DNA of 64,000 nucleotides from Methylomonas sp. (GCA_002928965.1 PERU01000001.1:434001-498000); one strand, 5' to 3'. Numbered from the stretch's first letter, positions 17,965 through 26,019 are shown. The notes: generated by a model not told the origin, from the sequence alone. Translations and numbers: made by a program.

Positions 17965-18126
17965 TCATATACGAGCAGGCATCACCACATTCAAGTTACT
18001 CGCTAGCGATGCGGCACCAAACAACAGCGTGGAGAGGATGAATTGACCTGACATAAAGCTCAGTACACCGGTTACAAAAAACAATCCGGTGGTTACGTCT
18101 TTGTATAAGCTTTTTGGAGTATTCAT
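17965..18126 (-). CDS. 53-aa hydrophobic small protein
   Basis: The minus strand reads MNTPKSLYKDVTTGLFFVTG and continues with a second hydrophobic stretch, ending VMPARI. There are one or two membrane-compatible segments and no Cys. AAGGTG lies about six bases before the ATG, and the gene is followed by the hairpin series and terminator described for the candidate sRNA, so it looks like a complete transcription unit. I do not recognise the family. It could be a membrane peptide or mainly the leader of a 3'-derived sRNA. Confidence 0.6.
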   Translation of the reverse strand: MNTPKSLYKDVTTGLFFVTGVLSFMSGQFILSTLLFGAASLASNLNVVMPARI

Positions 18127-18219
18127 CTATTTCACCTTGTCTAAGTTTGGTCGCTTTGTAAGTACGACTTCACTATAAACCTATTCAATAAATAAACAAT
18201 AAGAAAGTTATTACATTAT

Positions 18220-18240
18220 TTGTTTCCATTATTGAAACAA
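18220..18240. promoter_or_regulatory. inverted repeat upstream of the 53-aa gene
   Basis: Perfect 7-bp arms, TTGTTTC/GAAACAA, with a 7-base spacer lie about 95 bases upstream of the small ORF. On the minus strand TTGTTT followed 17 bases later by AATGTA could be a weak promoter. A regulator site is possible but unproven. Confidence 0.35.
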
Positions 18241-18405
18241 TTGACTAATGCTTTTGCGATAACCCACGCAGCATTAAAATGATTACATGCCTATACTGAA
18301 TAAATTATGCCGTTATTGTTTTTATATAAAAATCAAAGGATGCGTAATATCCAGTAGGAAAAATCCAGCGCGAGACTGCAATCAGGTATTGAATGTATGC
18401 AAACA

Positions 18406-18429
18406 ACGAGTCTCGAGCTCGAGACTCGT
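18406..18429. repeat. perfect 24-bp palindrome
   Basis: ACGAGTCTCGAG followed by its exact reverse complement, with no spacer. It lies in a stretch from 18241 to 18551 with no credible gene. It may be an operator or recombination site; nothing links it to a protein. Confidence 0.7.
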
Positions 18430-18444
18430 AAATCACTACTTTTT

Positions 18445-18545
18445 GCGCAACCCTACACCTAAGCAATTATTAAGTTCACTTTTCTATTAGATTCTATATA
18501 GCTTTCTGAACTTAATAACCATGCAGCACTAATATAGGGTTGCGC
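18445..18545. repeat. 101-bp nested inverted-repeat element
   Basis: Outer arms GCGCAACCCTA (18445-18455) and TAGGGTTGCGC (18535-18545) enclose inner arms TTATTAAGTTCA (18467-18478) and TGAACTTAATAA (18507-18518). All arms pair perfectly. It ends six bases before the stop of the 18552-18872 gene, so it could act as its terminator structure, or be a MITE or a recombination site. I checked it against integron attC consensus and it does not fit. Confidence 0.65.
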
Positions 18546-18551
18546 AGTGGT

Positions 18552-18872
18552 TTAGCTAGTTTTTCTAGGTTTAATATAGAGTGTCTTTTTTGATTTTTTA
18601 ATTTTTGTGCAACGATTATCAACATCACGAGCAACGTCTTTTCCGTATTTTAAGCTAATGTAATTTAGTACCTCTTTGCGCGGAATGAATGACACTGAAT
18701 CAGCATGCTGCCTACATTCAATTTTGCCATCGCCAAGGTTTAATTCTTGACCTACAACAAGATGTTTAACTAGAATCTTCTTTATGACGGTATTTTCCTC
18801 GTACAACTGGTTAATAATTTTTTGATTTTCTAACAGAGTTTCACCTAATTCCAATATTGCTCTGGATTTCAT
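18552..18872 (-). CDS. unknown coiled-coil and basic-tail protein
   Basis: A 106-aa protein starting MKSRAILELGETLLENQKII; GGAG about eight bases upstream fixes the ATG at 18872, although the frame is open further. Residues 5-40 are likely coiled coil, and the carboxy-terminal end is strongly basic (CTKIKKSKKTLYIKPRKTS), suggesting nucleic-acid contact. It follows the 18886-19587 gene by 13 bases and belongs to the same operon. The family is unknown. The region resembles plasmid or ICE backbone in style only. Confidence 0.65.
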   Translation of the reverse strand: MKSRAILELGETLLENQKIINQLYEENTVIKKILVKHLVVGQELNLGDGKIECRQHADSVSFIPRKEVLNYISLKYGKDVARDVDNRCTKIKKSKKTLYIKPRKTS

Positions 18873-18885
18873 TGCATTACTCCAT

Positions 18886-19587
18886 TCATGATGCTTTATT
18901 TGGAGTAGGTGCATTATTATCTGGTTCAGCATAGTTTCTTAAAATCTGATGATAAATCATTTTTGCAATAATTTTCCATTCTTCCTCGGTATTTATATCG
19001 GAATCACGAATTGCATCTGCAATACGAAAAATATGCCGCCTGAATTTTGGTAGTATTTCTCGGTCTATGCGGACAGAAATTGAAGCCTGATGTTCACCGT
19101 AGCAATTTTCGTGGCTTTTTATTCCTAGAGCATCCATAGCTTTGTTCATATCGCGGCTAGTGATGCGCAAGTCACCGTCACGATGCTCTAATACCCATTC
19201 CCAAATTGCCTGAAGATCCTTTGTCTGCAAATGGACCAGAGGCCTAAAAGTACTTTCAGAAACCCATTGCAACTGTAGGAGTTTTGGGTCCATGCTGAGA
19301 TAGGCATCTGTGGATTGGATCAAACGACAAACATACGAATTTGAGATGTCTGGAATCTTCTTGCGTAAACAATCATGCGGCTTAACAAAACCCAATGCCA
19401 AATACCCGCGCCTAGCAATCAGTTTTACTACACAAGAAAAAAGGTAATTGGAGGCTTTGCTTGCATTTTTCAAAAGCAACTGCGCCTCAGTCTTGGTCAT
19501 GGGCTTACGAGCAGCAGGATTGGTTACAAAGCGATATGGCGGATATTTTTTGCCGATAAAAATCTGTAAGTGATGTGTGCGAGACAT
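18886..19587 (-). CDS. unknown 233-aa protein, possibly a distant partition/ParB-like regulator
   Basis: No confident family. The middle section (PDISNSYVCRLIQSTDAYLSMDPKLLQLQWVSESTFRPLVHLQTKDLQAIWEW) has the rhythm of a ParB/KorB-type helix-turn-helix region of mobile elements. The ends are basic and mostly helical. There is no signal or membrane segment. It is first in a two-gene minus-strand operon and divergent from the 98-aa gene at 19757. The ParB idea is a weak inference. Confidence 0.65.
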   Translation of the reverse strand: MSRTHHLQIFIGKKYPPYRFVTNPAARKPMTKTEAQLLLKNASKASNYLFSCVVKLIARRGYLALGFVKPHDCLRKKIPDISNSYVCRLIQSTDAYLSMDPKLLQLQWVSESTFRPLVHLQTKDLQAIWEWVLEHRDGDLRITSRDMNKAMDALGIKSHENCYGEHQASISVRIDREILPKFRRHIFRIADAIRDSDINTEEEWKIIAKMIYHQILRNYAEPDNNAPTPNKAS

Positions 19588-19756
19588 GATAACTCCCGGT
19601 TTGAAGGTGATATAAAGTGTTCATTCACCATCAAATTAGAATTTTCCTGCGTGTGTATCTTGGATGGCAGTTACTCATACCATGAGATTTTTCACAGATT
19701 CTTATCGGGCAAAAGATTAGCCTATTACTCAAATCCAACGCATTGGAGATAAGATC

Positions 19757-20053
19757 ATGAACGCCGTCGCCCTTGATAGAAATGCCCTAAACGGCCTGTT
19801 TGAAAATCAAAAAAAACTGGATGATTTGTTTGATTCCATTTTTGACGATAACACTATGTTGTTCAGCAGTGCGCCTGTGTCAGTGCAATCGGTGGTTCGC
19901 CGTCCTGAATCAAGCGTAGATCGTCCAGTGAGCTATAAAAGCAGCGCAATGCTTGAATCAGTGAATGAGATGAAACATCATCCGTACTTTCACATACTGC
20001 CAATGACGTTGGAGTTAACGGTCATTTATTGGTTGATTACACATCTGTTGTAA
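19757..20053 (+). CDS. 98-aa hypothetical protein with hydrophobic tail
   Basis: GGAG ten bases upstream supports the ATG. The amino-terminal half is helical and acidic (LFENQKKLDDLFDSIFDDNTML). The last 25 residues (YFHILPMTLELTVIYWLITHLL) are hydrophobic and could be a tail anchor. The function is unknown. It opens a run of five plus-strand genes separated by hairpins. Confidence 0.6.
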   Translation: MNAVALDRNALNGLFENQKKLDDLFDSIFDDNTMLFSSAPVSVQSVVRRPESSVDRPVSYKSSAMLESVNEMKHHPYFHILPMTLELTVIYWLITHLL

Positions 20054-20325
20054 GCCATTCGCATTGAACCCTGATGCCTTCAGTATTTTCCTTGCTTAAC
20101 ACGATAAAAATAGCCGACATTGACATAAGCGCCTGTTTTTGTTAATATTATTTTGCTGGCATCATTTTTTTACAGATCATCACGCGCAGCACACGTCCCT
20201 CGCAGCATCCATAACACCTTCACACTAAAGCCCATTTGACTGAGTTTCAATAACGCAGTCGGCTTTGCTGTGTCCTGTATTTGGCTACTTGGGGATTTTG
20301 AAATTTTAGAATAGGAGTAAAACCA
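20054..20325. other. intergenic region before the 83-aa gene
   Basis: About 270 bases without a credible gene on either strand. TTGACATAAG occurs near 20120 and could hold a -35 box, but no good -10 was found at the right spacing. Confidence 0.4.
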
Positions 20326-20577
20326 ATGGCGGTAAAATCTGAAAGCGAAGATAAAGCCACAGTCCACCCAGTTGAGGCGATAGTGCTTTGTTTGTTGGAA
20401 TGTAACGAAATATACGGGAATCTGTTTGATACCGCAGGTACTGAAGTCGCTTGTCGCGAAATGGGTAGAACCATCAGAGCATTTGCGGAATGTTTGAGCA
20501 ACATGTCTGCAAATAACGAATTGGCGACTATTAGCGGAGATGCTTCGTTTTATGAAGACGATGACCCTGATGAGTAG
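20326..20577 (+). CDS. 83-aa acidic hypothetical protein
   Basis: TAGGAG nine bases upstream marks the start. The protein is acidic, with helices around VEAIVLCLLECNEIYGNLF and CREMGRTIRAFAECLSNMSANNE and a tail ending EDDDPDE. There are no transmembrane or known motifs. A strong hairpin terminator follows at once. Size and charge would fit an anti-restriction or regulatory element protein, but that is not shown. Confidence 0.6.
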   Translation: MAVKSESEDKATVHPVEAIVLCLLECNEIYGNLFDTAGTEVACREMGRTIRAFAECLSNMSANNELATISGDASFYEDDDPDE

Positions 20578-20580
20578 GTA

Positions 20581-20614
20581 GTGTCTAGTACTTTGTCCAG
20601 TACTAGACACTTTT
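20581..20614 (+). terminator. rho-independent terminator after the 83-aa gene
   Basis: A perfect 12-bp stem, GTGTCTAGTACT/AGTACTAGACAC, with loop TTGTCC and a short T4 tract, three bases after the stop codon. Confidence 0.75.
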
Positions 20615-20621
20615 ACAACAC

Positions 20622-20661
20622 GACCACTGTTGATGTTTGGCGACTTGGCAGTGGTCTTTTT
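20622..20661 (+). terminator. second hairpin with T tract
   Basis: Arms GACCACTG (20622-20629) and CAGTGGTC (20649-20656) with a 19-base loop are followed by TTTTT. It lies just upstream of the 20700 gene. It may be a tandem terminator or a leader structure of the next gene. Confidence 0.5.
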
Positions 20662-20699
20662 CTGTGTGCTGTCGCGAAGTGCGACAAGGAAAATCTACC

Positions 20700-21020
20700 A
20701 TGAATTCAACAAATCAAGAACCCGATAAACCAATCTTATTTGGTCTTGGCAATTTGTATGTGACGCGCGGTATTCAAGCGCTGATGGATGAGAAAGGCTT
20801 GGATATATCACCATTCCTGCAACGTCACATGACAGGTGATGATGGTGATCTTGATGAAGAAGACAAGGCCGAGAATCGTTTGTCACTAAAACAGGGCTAT
20901 CGCATCTTATCCGCGTATCACTTTTCACCTGAGAATGATCCTGATAACAAAATTAAGTTCTGGATCATAACCGAAGCGGATCGCAGCGTTACGACGGTCC
21001 TGCTACCTGAAGAATATTAA
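20700..21020 (+). CDS. 106-aa acidic hypothetical protein
   Basis: AAGGAAAA before the ATG at 20700 chooses this start over an open frame 21 codons longer. The protein reads MNSTNQEPDKPILFGLGNLYVTRGIQALMDEKGLDISPFLQRHMTGDDGDLDEEDKAENR and ends FWIITEADRSVTTVLLPEEY. The latter part resembles plasmid or ICE-borne 'type I TA-like' proteins in which a helix is followed by RILSAYHF...KFWIITEADRS. I cannot assign a function. A hairpin GCGGCAG/CTGCCGC lies in the following gap at 21091-21114. Confidence 0.7.
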   Translation: MNSTNQEPDKPILFGLGNLYVTRGIQALMDEKGLDISPFLQRHMTGDDGDLDEEDKAENRLSLKQGYRILSAYHFSPENDPDNKIKFWIITEADRSVTTVLLPEEY

Positions 21021-21149
21021 ATATTTGATAGAGCACTGATTACGTCGCCGTACACCGCATTTTCCATCTAATCAAAAACAGCAACTTACCGCGGCAGTCG
21101 CTACTGGCTGCCGCCGCTGACTAAACACATTCAAAATTTAGGAAAAACT

Positions 21150-21515
21150 ATGACAACCAAAAACACAAACGATAAAACCGATGCGTTGGAAACCAAGAGC
21201 ATTGCAGAGTTGCAGGAACTCTTTGCCAATACTCAGCGATTGCTGGAAGCCAAGCAGGGAGAAATTCGGGAAAGCGCTGTGCAGAAAATACAGCAAATTG
21301 CATTGGAGGCAGGTATAAAAGTTTTCATCCGTGAACCCCGAAAACGTAGCGATACACCTGTAAAAATTTATCAACACCCCGACGACGCAAGCTTGACCTG
21401 GACATCCAAAAAAGCCGGTGCCAAGCCAAAATGGCTATCTGAGTTTTTGAAAAATGGCCGAAAACTTGAAGAGTTTGAAGTCAAAGCGGAACCTGTCACA
21501 GCGACTACTGCTTAA
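21150..21515 (+). CDS. H-NS family nucleoid-associated protein
   Basis: A 121-aa DNA-binding silencer-like protein. The amino-terminal coiled coil (residues 14-50, SIAELQELFANTQRLLEAKQGEIRE) mediates oligomerisation in the family. The carboxy-terminal DNA-binding part matches the histone-like Y-x-x-P-D...LTWTSKKAGAKPKWLSEFLKNGRKLEEF; the usual GRG hook is replaced by KKAGAK. A good AGGAAAAA site precedes the ATG. In mobile regions such proteins limit expression of the AT-rich cargo, which suits this neighbourhood. Confidence 0.85.
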   Translation: MTTKNTNDKTDALETKSIAELQELFANTQRLLEAKQGEIRESAVQKIQQIALEAGIKVFIREPRKRSDTPVKIYQHPDDASLTWTSKKAGAKPKWLSEFLKNGRKLEEFEVKAEPVTATTA

Positions 21516-21542
21516 ACCGTAACGTCAAAAATCCTACCTCCT

Positions 21543-21578
21543 CTGACAGTCTGTTTGCATTTGATAGCAGACTGTCAG
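21543..21578 (+). terminator. hairpin after the H-NS-like gene
   Basis: Perfect 11-bp arms, CTGACAGTCTG/CAGACTGTCAG, with a 14-base loop. There is no T tract, so termination is uncertain. It stands immediately upstream of the 387-aa gene. Confidence 0.5.
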
Positions 21579-21585
21579 CTCTCGC

Positions 21586-22749
21586 ATGATTCATGCAAGC
21601 GTTTCCAATATGAACAACTTCACTAATCGCTGCTGCTGGTATCCAGAACGCAATGAATTGGAAATAAACCTAGACGATTTGTTGGATGATCAACGGACAT
21701 TAGTTTTAACCAGCTGGAATAATTGCCAAGGGATAACGTGGTCTATTGTTGACGATGATGCAGTAAAGCACCACAGGGACCCATTCACCGCGCCATATTT
21801 TCCCATTTGGGAATGTTTAGATTACGACAGTTGCAAGGATTACATTGACCAGATTCCAGAAAAAATAAATTTAGCGTGTCTACTTTTTCGCGCCGACAAT
21901 TTGGGGCTCGCAATGCTTCTCAGCCAAAATAAAAGCCTGACTCGTTTATGCGTAAAATGCCCAACTCATTTCTGGCTATTATTTCTACGAGCAAAAATTG
22001 ACCATTGGTCAAAAACTGATTTTTTGGATGTTTGCAATCAAGGTGAATTAGCAATACTACAGGCCTGCCACCTTCCCGCCAATACGGTTACGTTAGAAGT
22101 TATTGCAAAAATTACAGCTGATAATTTTGGTCAATTTCAGCGTGATTTGATTTACCGCGCGTTCGCAGGTTTAGACTATTCCCATCTGAACGCAGTACGA
22201 ACCGATTTGCCAGATCACCTGATTCAGTTTCTGCTGCGCTACCCAGAGCTACAACACGCAAAGCTGATACAAAATCTGAAGAAATCTGAGTACAACGAGC
22301 TGCCGCGCATCGTTCGTAATCTTCGTGCTGTCGCAACTGAGATTGACACTGTCAACGTAGAGAAGCTGATGGCTGAGAGTGACAACTTAGCTGCGCTAAA
22401 ATCGCATTACAAGCGCCTGGAAGCGCTGGCCTTAGAAAAAGCGCTACAAGGCTACGAGAAACAGCTAAAAAGCGCGGAGGCATCGTCTAGGTCGTTTCCT
22501 CAGCTGTCTTTGTTTGCAGACAGAGACGATCTTGTTCAGCTGCTCAATGAAGCAGACTTACTCGCTGAGTCTTGGCTGTGTCAGCAAAACTTGATTCGTT
22601 ATGTCCCAGGCATTTTGTCAGGACAGTATGCGGTATATCAGCAACTAAAACCGCAACGTGCGACCGCTGTGTATTATCTATTTCACGAACAAGATGGTGG
22701 ATTACGTCCGATATTAAAATGCCACATCAGAGCTGACGAGGCCAAGTAA
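21586..22749 (+). CDS. 387-aa hypothetical protein
   Basis: I do not recognise this protein. It is soluble, rich in Leu, Cys and Trp in the first 150 residues, and mostly helical. A probable coiled coil lies at 250-300 (ESDNLAALKSHYKRLEALALEKALQGYEKQLKSAE), and there is a compact carboxy-terminal part. No ribosome site distinguishes ATG 21586 from ATG 21610. It is the last and largest gene of the plus-strand run and is likely part of the mobile region's own functions. Confidence 0.65.
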   Translation: MIHASVSNMNNFTNRCCWYPERNELEINLDDLLDDQRTLVLTSWNNCQGITWSIVDDDAVKHHRDPFTAPYFPIWECLDYDSCKDYIDQIPEKINLACLLFRADNLGLAMLLSQNKSLTRLCVKCPTHFWLLFLRAKIDHWSKTDFLDVCNQGELAILQACHLPANTVTLEVIAKITADNFGQFQRDLIYRAFAGLDYSHLNAVRTDLPDHLIQFLLRYPELQHAKLIQNLKKSEYNELPRIVRNLRAVATEIDTVNVEKLMAESDNLAALKSHYKRLEALALEKALQGYEKQLKSAEASSRSFPQLSLFADRDDLVQLLNEADLLAESWLCQQNLIRYVPGILSGQYAVYQQLKPQRATAVYYLFHEQDGGLRPILKCHIRADEAK

Positions 22750-22795
22750 GGTAATGTGCCAAGAATCGAAAAACATCAGTGCGTTTAGTGGGTGT

Positions 22796-22809
22796 AACGA
22801 TATATCGTT
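22796..22809. promoter_or_regulatory. 14-bp palindrome AACGATATATCGTT
   Basis: A perfect palindrome in the 300-base gap between the 387-aa gene and the next gene. It resembles a small-regulator operator, but no regulator can be matched to it. The rest of 22750-23050 shows nothing else. Confidence 0.4.
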
Positions 22810-23050
22810 GCATTCTATGAAGATAGGTGGTAGAGTATCATCAAGTTGAATTCAATCAGCTTGCGTTGGAGCGATATTGCTAGGGGCCAGTCCTGCTTTA
22901 AAGTTCGGCGCCGTTATCATCATTGTCATCATCGTTATCGTTGCTTTACAGTGGCTTTAGCATTGACCGAGAAACTGGCCTTTGACGTCACTTTAGTCCG
23001 TTAACGTGGCAGCTTAAATGCTGTTTTTTACACACATAACGGAGGTTATT

Positions 23051-23812
23051 GTGGTTATTAAACCAATAATACCAAATAGGGATAAAATAAAAATCAAGGC
23101 GGATTTCGCTGAGATTAAATCGGCTGCAAGGGAATTTGGCACTGCAAGCATGTATTTAAAGATGCTGTTGTTTTGCTTCTTGGATATTGAATATGCGTAT
23201 ATTGCTTTGGGGCTTGATAGCAATAAGGAAATGATTGACGATATTGCTAGCTGTTACAAAAGAAGCCCCAAGACCATTTACAACATTATTAATGAAGTAA
23301 GGGTCTTAATTGTTTTGGGCTTACCAGCTGATAGAATTAGTCAATCAACTGCCTTAACTCTAAAAGGCCGTGTTGACCAAGATAATTGGAGAGAAGTGTT
23401 TAATATTGCTCTTGAATTAGTTGACGGCAACGTCAGCGACGTCAAGCAGAGTGTTATGAAGCAAGCGATCCAAATATTTTACGGTCAACTTGATGCTGAA
23501 AATTCTTCGGATGACGCAGCAGTTGAATCAGAGGAATCTGAAGCTTCATTATTTGATGATGAAGAGTTCTCTGTAAAAGCGAAAGAGTCATCAGATGAAC
23601 CAGACGATTGGGATGATGAAGAGCCTGAGCTTCCTGCTAGTCGCGGAAGACAAAAGCCTTCAAATCAGTCTCAGAGCACTGAGCAGGTGGAAAGTAAAAG
23701 TGCGAAAACTGAGATTCAATCAAAACTCTACAGTAATGTTGAGGAATTAAAAAAATATATTGCAGAAATGCAAGATATTGTTGAAGAGATTGAAGCTGGG
23801 TTTTTAAACTAA
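23051..23812 (+). CDS. unknown protein with HTH-like domain, acidic linker and coiled-coil tail
   Basis: A 253-aa protein. GTG at 23051 is chosen because GGAGG lies six bases before it; an upstream ATG at 23018 lacks a site. Residues 10-140 are helical, with KEMIDDIASCYKRSPKTIYNIINEVRVLIVLGL resembling a resolvase/RepA-style helix-turn-helix. Residues about 155-215 are a very acidic, Ser-rich linker. The end (LYSNVEELKKYIAEMQDIVEEIEAG) is coiled coil. A strong terminator follows. It is an independent unit of unknown function. Confidence 0.7.
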   Translation: MVIKPIIPNRDKIKIKADFAEIKSAAREFGTASMYLKMLLFCFLDIEYAYIALGLDSNKEMIDDIASCYKRSPKTIYNIINEVRVLIVLGLPADRISQSTALTLKGRVDQDNWREVFNIALELVDGNVSDVKQSVMKQAIQIFYGQLDAENSSDDAAVESEESEASLFDDEEFSVKAKESSDEPDDWDDEEPELPASRGRQKPSNQSQSTEQVESKSAKTEIQSKLYSNVEELKKYIAEMQDIVEEIEAGFLN

Positions 23813-23840
23813 AAATCAGTATCAAATGAAGTAAAGGAAG

Positions 23841-23875
23841 AGGGTGTGGCGATTATTTCTCCACACCCTTTTTTA
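23841..23875 (+). terminator. rho-independent terminator
   Basis: AGGGTGTGG/CCACACCCT stem with an 11-base loop and a six-T tract, 28 bases after the 23051-23812 gene. Confidence 0.88.
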
Positions 23876-23990
23876 TTTATCCGCGTAAATAGTATCTACT
23901 AACTGCTTAAACCAATTTGGTCTGAATATTACAATCAGTAGCCAAATGATCATGATTACCGATAGAAACCGGTACGAAGATTCTAGTGCA

Positions 23991-24890
23991 TTAGATCAAA
24001 TTGACATCAGTAACAACTGGTACGCATTTGGTCTTTTGGAATGCTGTTTCTACTGTCAGTCTTGCCTCTAGTGGATATGAAAAGCTTGAAATCTTTTCAA
24101 TCAGCGCAGGGCTATCAACGATGTTAAGTTCCAATATTTCATAACCACCACATGCGGCCACTTGATAGTTTGTGCTTGATCTGTTCTCTACAGGTTGGAG
24201 AATAAATATTTTATTACTTTCAAAGTTACAGTTATTTTTACGAGAGTAGCCACTAGCTAATTTAAAGCCTGCAATATACGCTTTGTTGATCATGTCTTTA
24301 TCCTCTGTAGTTTGAATGGTAGGTTGTATTTCTTCAATTAAATATCGCGGTGCTGAATTTATAACGGCATGCTTTATTTCTTCTCTGGTGAATTCGCAGG
24401 AGAGAAATTCTGACAAATCTATTTCAATCATTCTGATGCCGTTATTGACTACAATTTCTCTTTTGCGACTATCTACTTCATGTGTAACTTTTATTTCAAT
24501 CGCCAAATCATCTGCTTCGCCATAACCAACAGCATCAAACACCAATCCGTGGCCTCGCACCTCAGTAGATAATTTGTCAAAACGTAATAAACTAGGGGAA
24601 TCCCTTGTTTCGGAAGAAACTAAACTTACACATTTTTCTTGTAGCAATATTTCTTTTGCTAATAAATGAATGGCAGTTTCCTGTGCTCCTAAACAGTTTT
24701 CAAAGTTGTAATGAGCAAAGTGATGCTTTCTAATATCACCTTTCTTTGCAACTAAAAAACTTCCGCACTTTGGGCATAAACAGTTTTCAGCTAATCCGCT
24801 TTTAACTTCGCTAATATGTATTAGTTCGCCATCTAACATGCCATAGCTCAATTCAATATCATTTGCTTTGTATTTTGTTTCATTGCTCAT
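23991..24890 (-). CDS. CoiA-like competence-family nuclease
   Basis: This 299-aa protein resembles CoiA-family proteins. The amino-terminal zinc-ribbon-like segment is CPKCGSFLVAKKGDIRKHHFAHYNFENC. A restriction-endonuclease-like core follows: an Ala-Lys-Glu helix (AIHLLAKEILLQE), then FDAVGY...LAIEIKVTHEVDSRKREIVVNNGIRMIEIDLS with the D-x(n)-E-x-K pattern. ATG 24890 is set by GGAGG six bases upstream. CoiA acts in recombination after DNA uptake in Gram-positives; proteobacterial relatives are often in mobile or defence loci. It is divergent from the membrane protein at 25015, sharing a 124-base control region. Confidence 0.75.
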   Translation of the reverse strand: MSNETKYKANDIELSYGMLDGELIHISEVKSGLAENCLCPKCGSFLVAKKGDIRKHHFAHYNFENCLGAQETAIHLLAKEILLQEKCVSLVSSETRDSPSLLRFDKLSTEVRGHGLVFDAVGYGEADDLAIEIKVTHEVDSRKREIVVNNGIRMIEIDLSEFLSCEFTREEIKHAVINSAPRYLIEEIQPTIQTTEDKDMINKAYIAGFKLASGYSRKNNCNFESNKIFILQPVENRSSTNYQVAACGGYEILELNIVDSPALIEKISSFSYPLEARLTVETAFQKTKCVPVVTDVNLI

Positions 24891-24908
24891 TAAATGCCTC
24901 CGTATTGG

Positions 24909-25000
24909 GCTCGTTTCACACAACCAATCTGTTGTGCTCGGAACGCATTGGAGCAGGTTGTTGGCTATACTTTGAGAGTCAAACAGGAACAAACCGGTTT
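24909..25000. promoter_or_regulatory. divergent control region with inverted repeats
   Basis: Between the CoiA-like gene and the 25015 gene lie CACAAC/GTTGTG arms with a 6-base spacer (24919-24936), a TATACT box (24966-24971) and the palindrome AAACCGGTTT (24991-25000). Together they suggest shared regulation of the pair. The exact promoters are not resolved. Confidence 0.35.
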
Positions 25001-25014
25001 ATGTAGGTATGCAG

Positions 25015-26019
25015 ATGGATTCAAATCAGTTGAAAGACGCGGCGTTGTGCGCCCTTAAATTTATTGAAATTTACACAGGTAAAGACGCAAAAACTAAGCG
25101 CTACAAGGCGCTTAGAGCGTTAGCAGAGATGACGCTGAAGGACTTGGAAAGAGGCAAGTCAGACACTGAATGTAAATATACTGCTCAGGATGTTTTTCTC
25201 AGTGTAACGTCGTCAAAGTCATTTGAAGACTCTGATAAAAGAAACGTAAATCGTTTTCTGAAGGATTTGCACGATGTTTTACCAACGCATGAGGCGATGT
25301 TAAAACAAATAGCAATTGATAATAATTTGGTTGCTATTCCAACTTATAACTTTGGCGCGAGCGTTGGGAATGGTGCTGGTGTTTACACAGAGCACTTTAT
25401 TACCCCATTAGCGCGGGATTTAGATGATGTTGACATTCCTGCTGGAGAATTAAAACAAGGTGAAATTAAATATTACCTTGAATCAGTAAATAACTTGCCA
25501 TTTTTATTCAGGTGGATTAACAACTTTGAGATTTATGCTTGGCGACAAAAGCTACTATTCTCTGTTCTTATTTTTGCAATTGTGGCTATAGTTTGTCTAT
25601 TTTTATTATTTATGATTATTTTTATATATTCAAAAGGTGGTGGATTAGATATTCTTAGGTCGGCAATTGGAACATTAGGAATCGCTAGCGTCATTGCTAT
25701 GCAATTGAGGGTAGTTTATCGATGCCTAGTTAATCGCATTATATCGGCACCTATATTATTACTTCCAAATAACGTTGATAACGCACAAATTGAATACATT
25801 GCAACAGAAAAGCAATCACCGACAACCGGAAGACCAATTAGAAAATTTCGCGTAGTAATTTACTCATCAACTTGTCCAATATGTAAATCTCGGATTGAAG
25901 TAGAAAATGGTGGTAGAGAATTTCATAATCGTCTTATCGGTCGCTGCTCAGAAGTGCCACTTGAACATGTCTATAGCTTTGATAGGTTTCTGTGCAAAGG
26001 TAAGGCTTTGAGATCATAG
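25015..26019 (+). CDS. two-helix membrane protein with carboxy-terminal zinc-ribbon-like domain
   Basis: A 334-aa protein of unknown family. Residues 1-175 are a soluble helical domain. Two strong membrane segments follow (LLFSVLIFAIVAIVCLFLLFMIIFIYS and a weaker one at ILRSAIGTLGIASVIAM). The cytosolic end has STCPICKSRIEVENGGREFHNRLIGRCSEVPLEHVYSFDRF, a CxxC...C-H arrangement that could bind zinc. ATG 25015 has TAGG at better spacing than ATG 25009. The architecture (sensor-like soluble part, membrane pair) and divergence from a nuclease are reminiscent of anti-phage effector pairs, but this is inference. Confidence 0.7.
   Translation: MDSNQLKDAALCALKFIEIYTGKDAKTKRYKALRALAEMTLKDLERGKSDTECKYTAQDVFLSVTSSKSFEDSDKRNVNRFLKDLHDVLPTHEAMLKQIAIDNNLVAIPTYNFGASVGNGAGVYTEHFITPLARDLDDVDIPAGELKQGEIKYYLESVNNLPFLFRWINNFEIYAWRQKLLFSVLIFAIVAIVCLFLLFMIIFIYSKGGGLDILRSAIGTLGIASVIAMQLRVVYRCLVNRIISAPILLLPNNVDNAQIEYIATEKQSPTTGRPIRKFRVVIYSSTCPICKSRIEVENGGREFHNRLIGRCSEVPLEHVYSFDRFLCKGKALRS

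Noticed and set aside
18287-18490. 67-aa plus-strand open frame
   Set aside because: It spans the 24-bp palindrome and part of the nested repeat, has no ribosome site and a composition unlike a protein.
18445-18545. Possible integron attC site
   Set aside because: The ends do not fit RYYYAAC/GTTRRRY, no integron integrase is present, and the neighbouring genes are not uniformly oriented cassettes.
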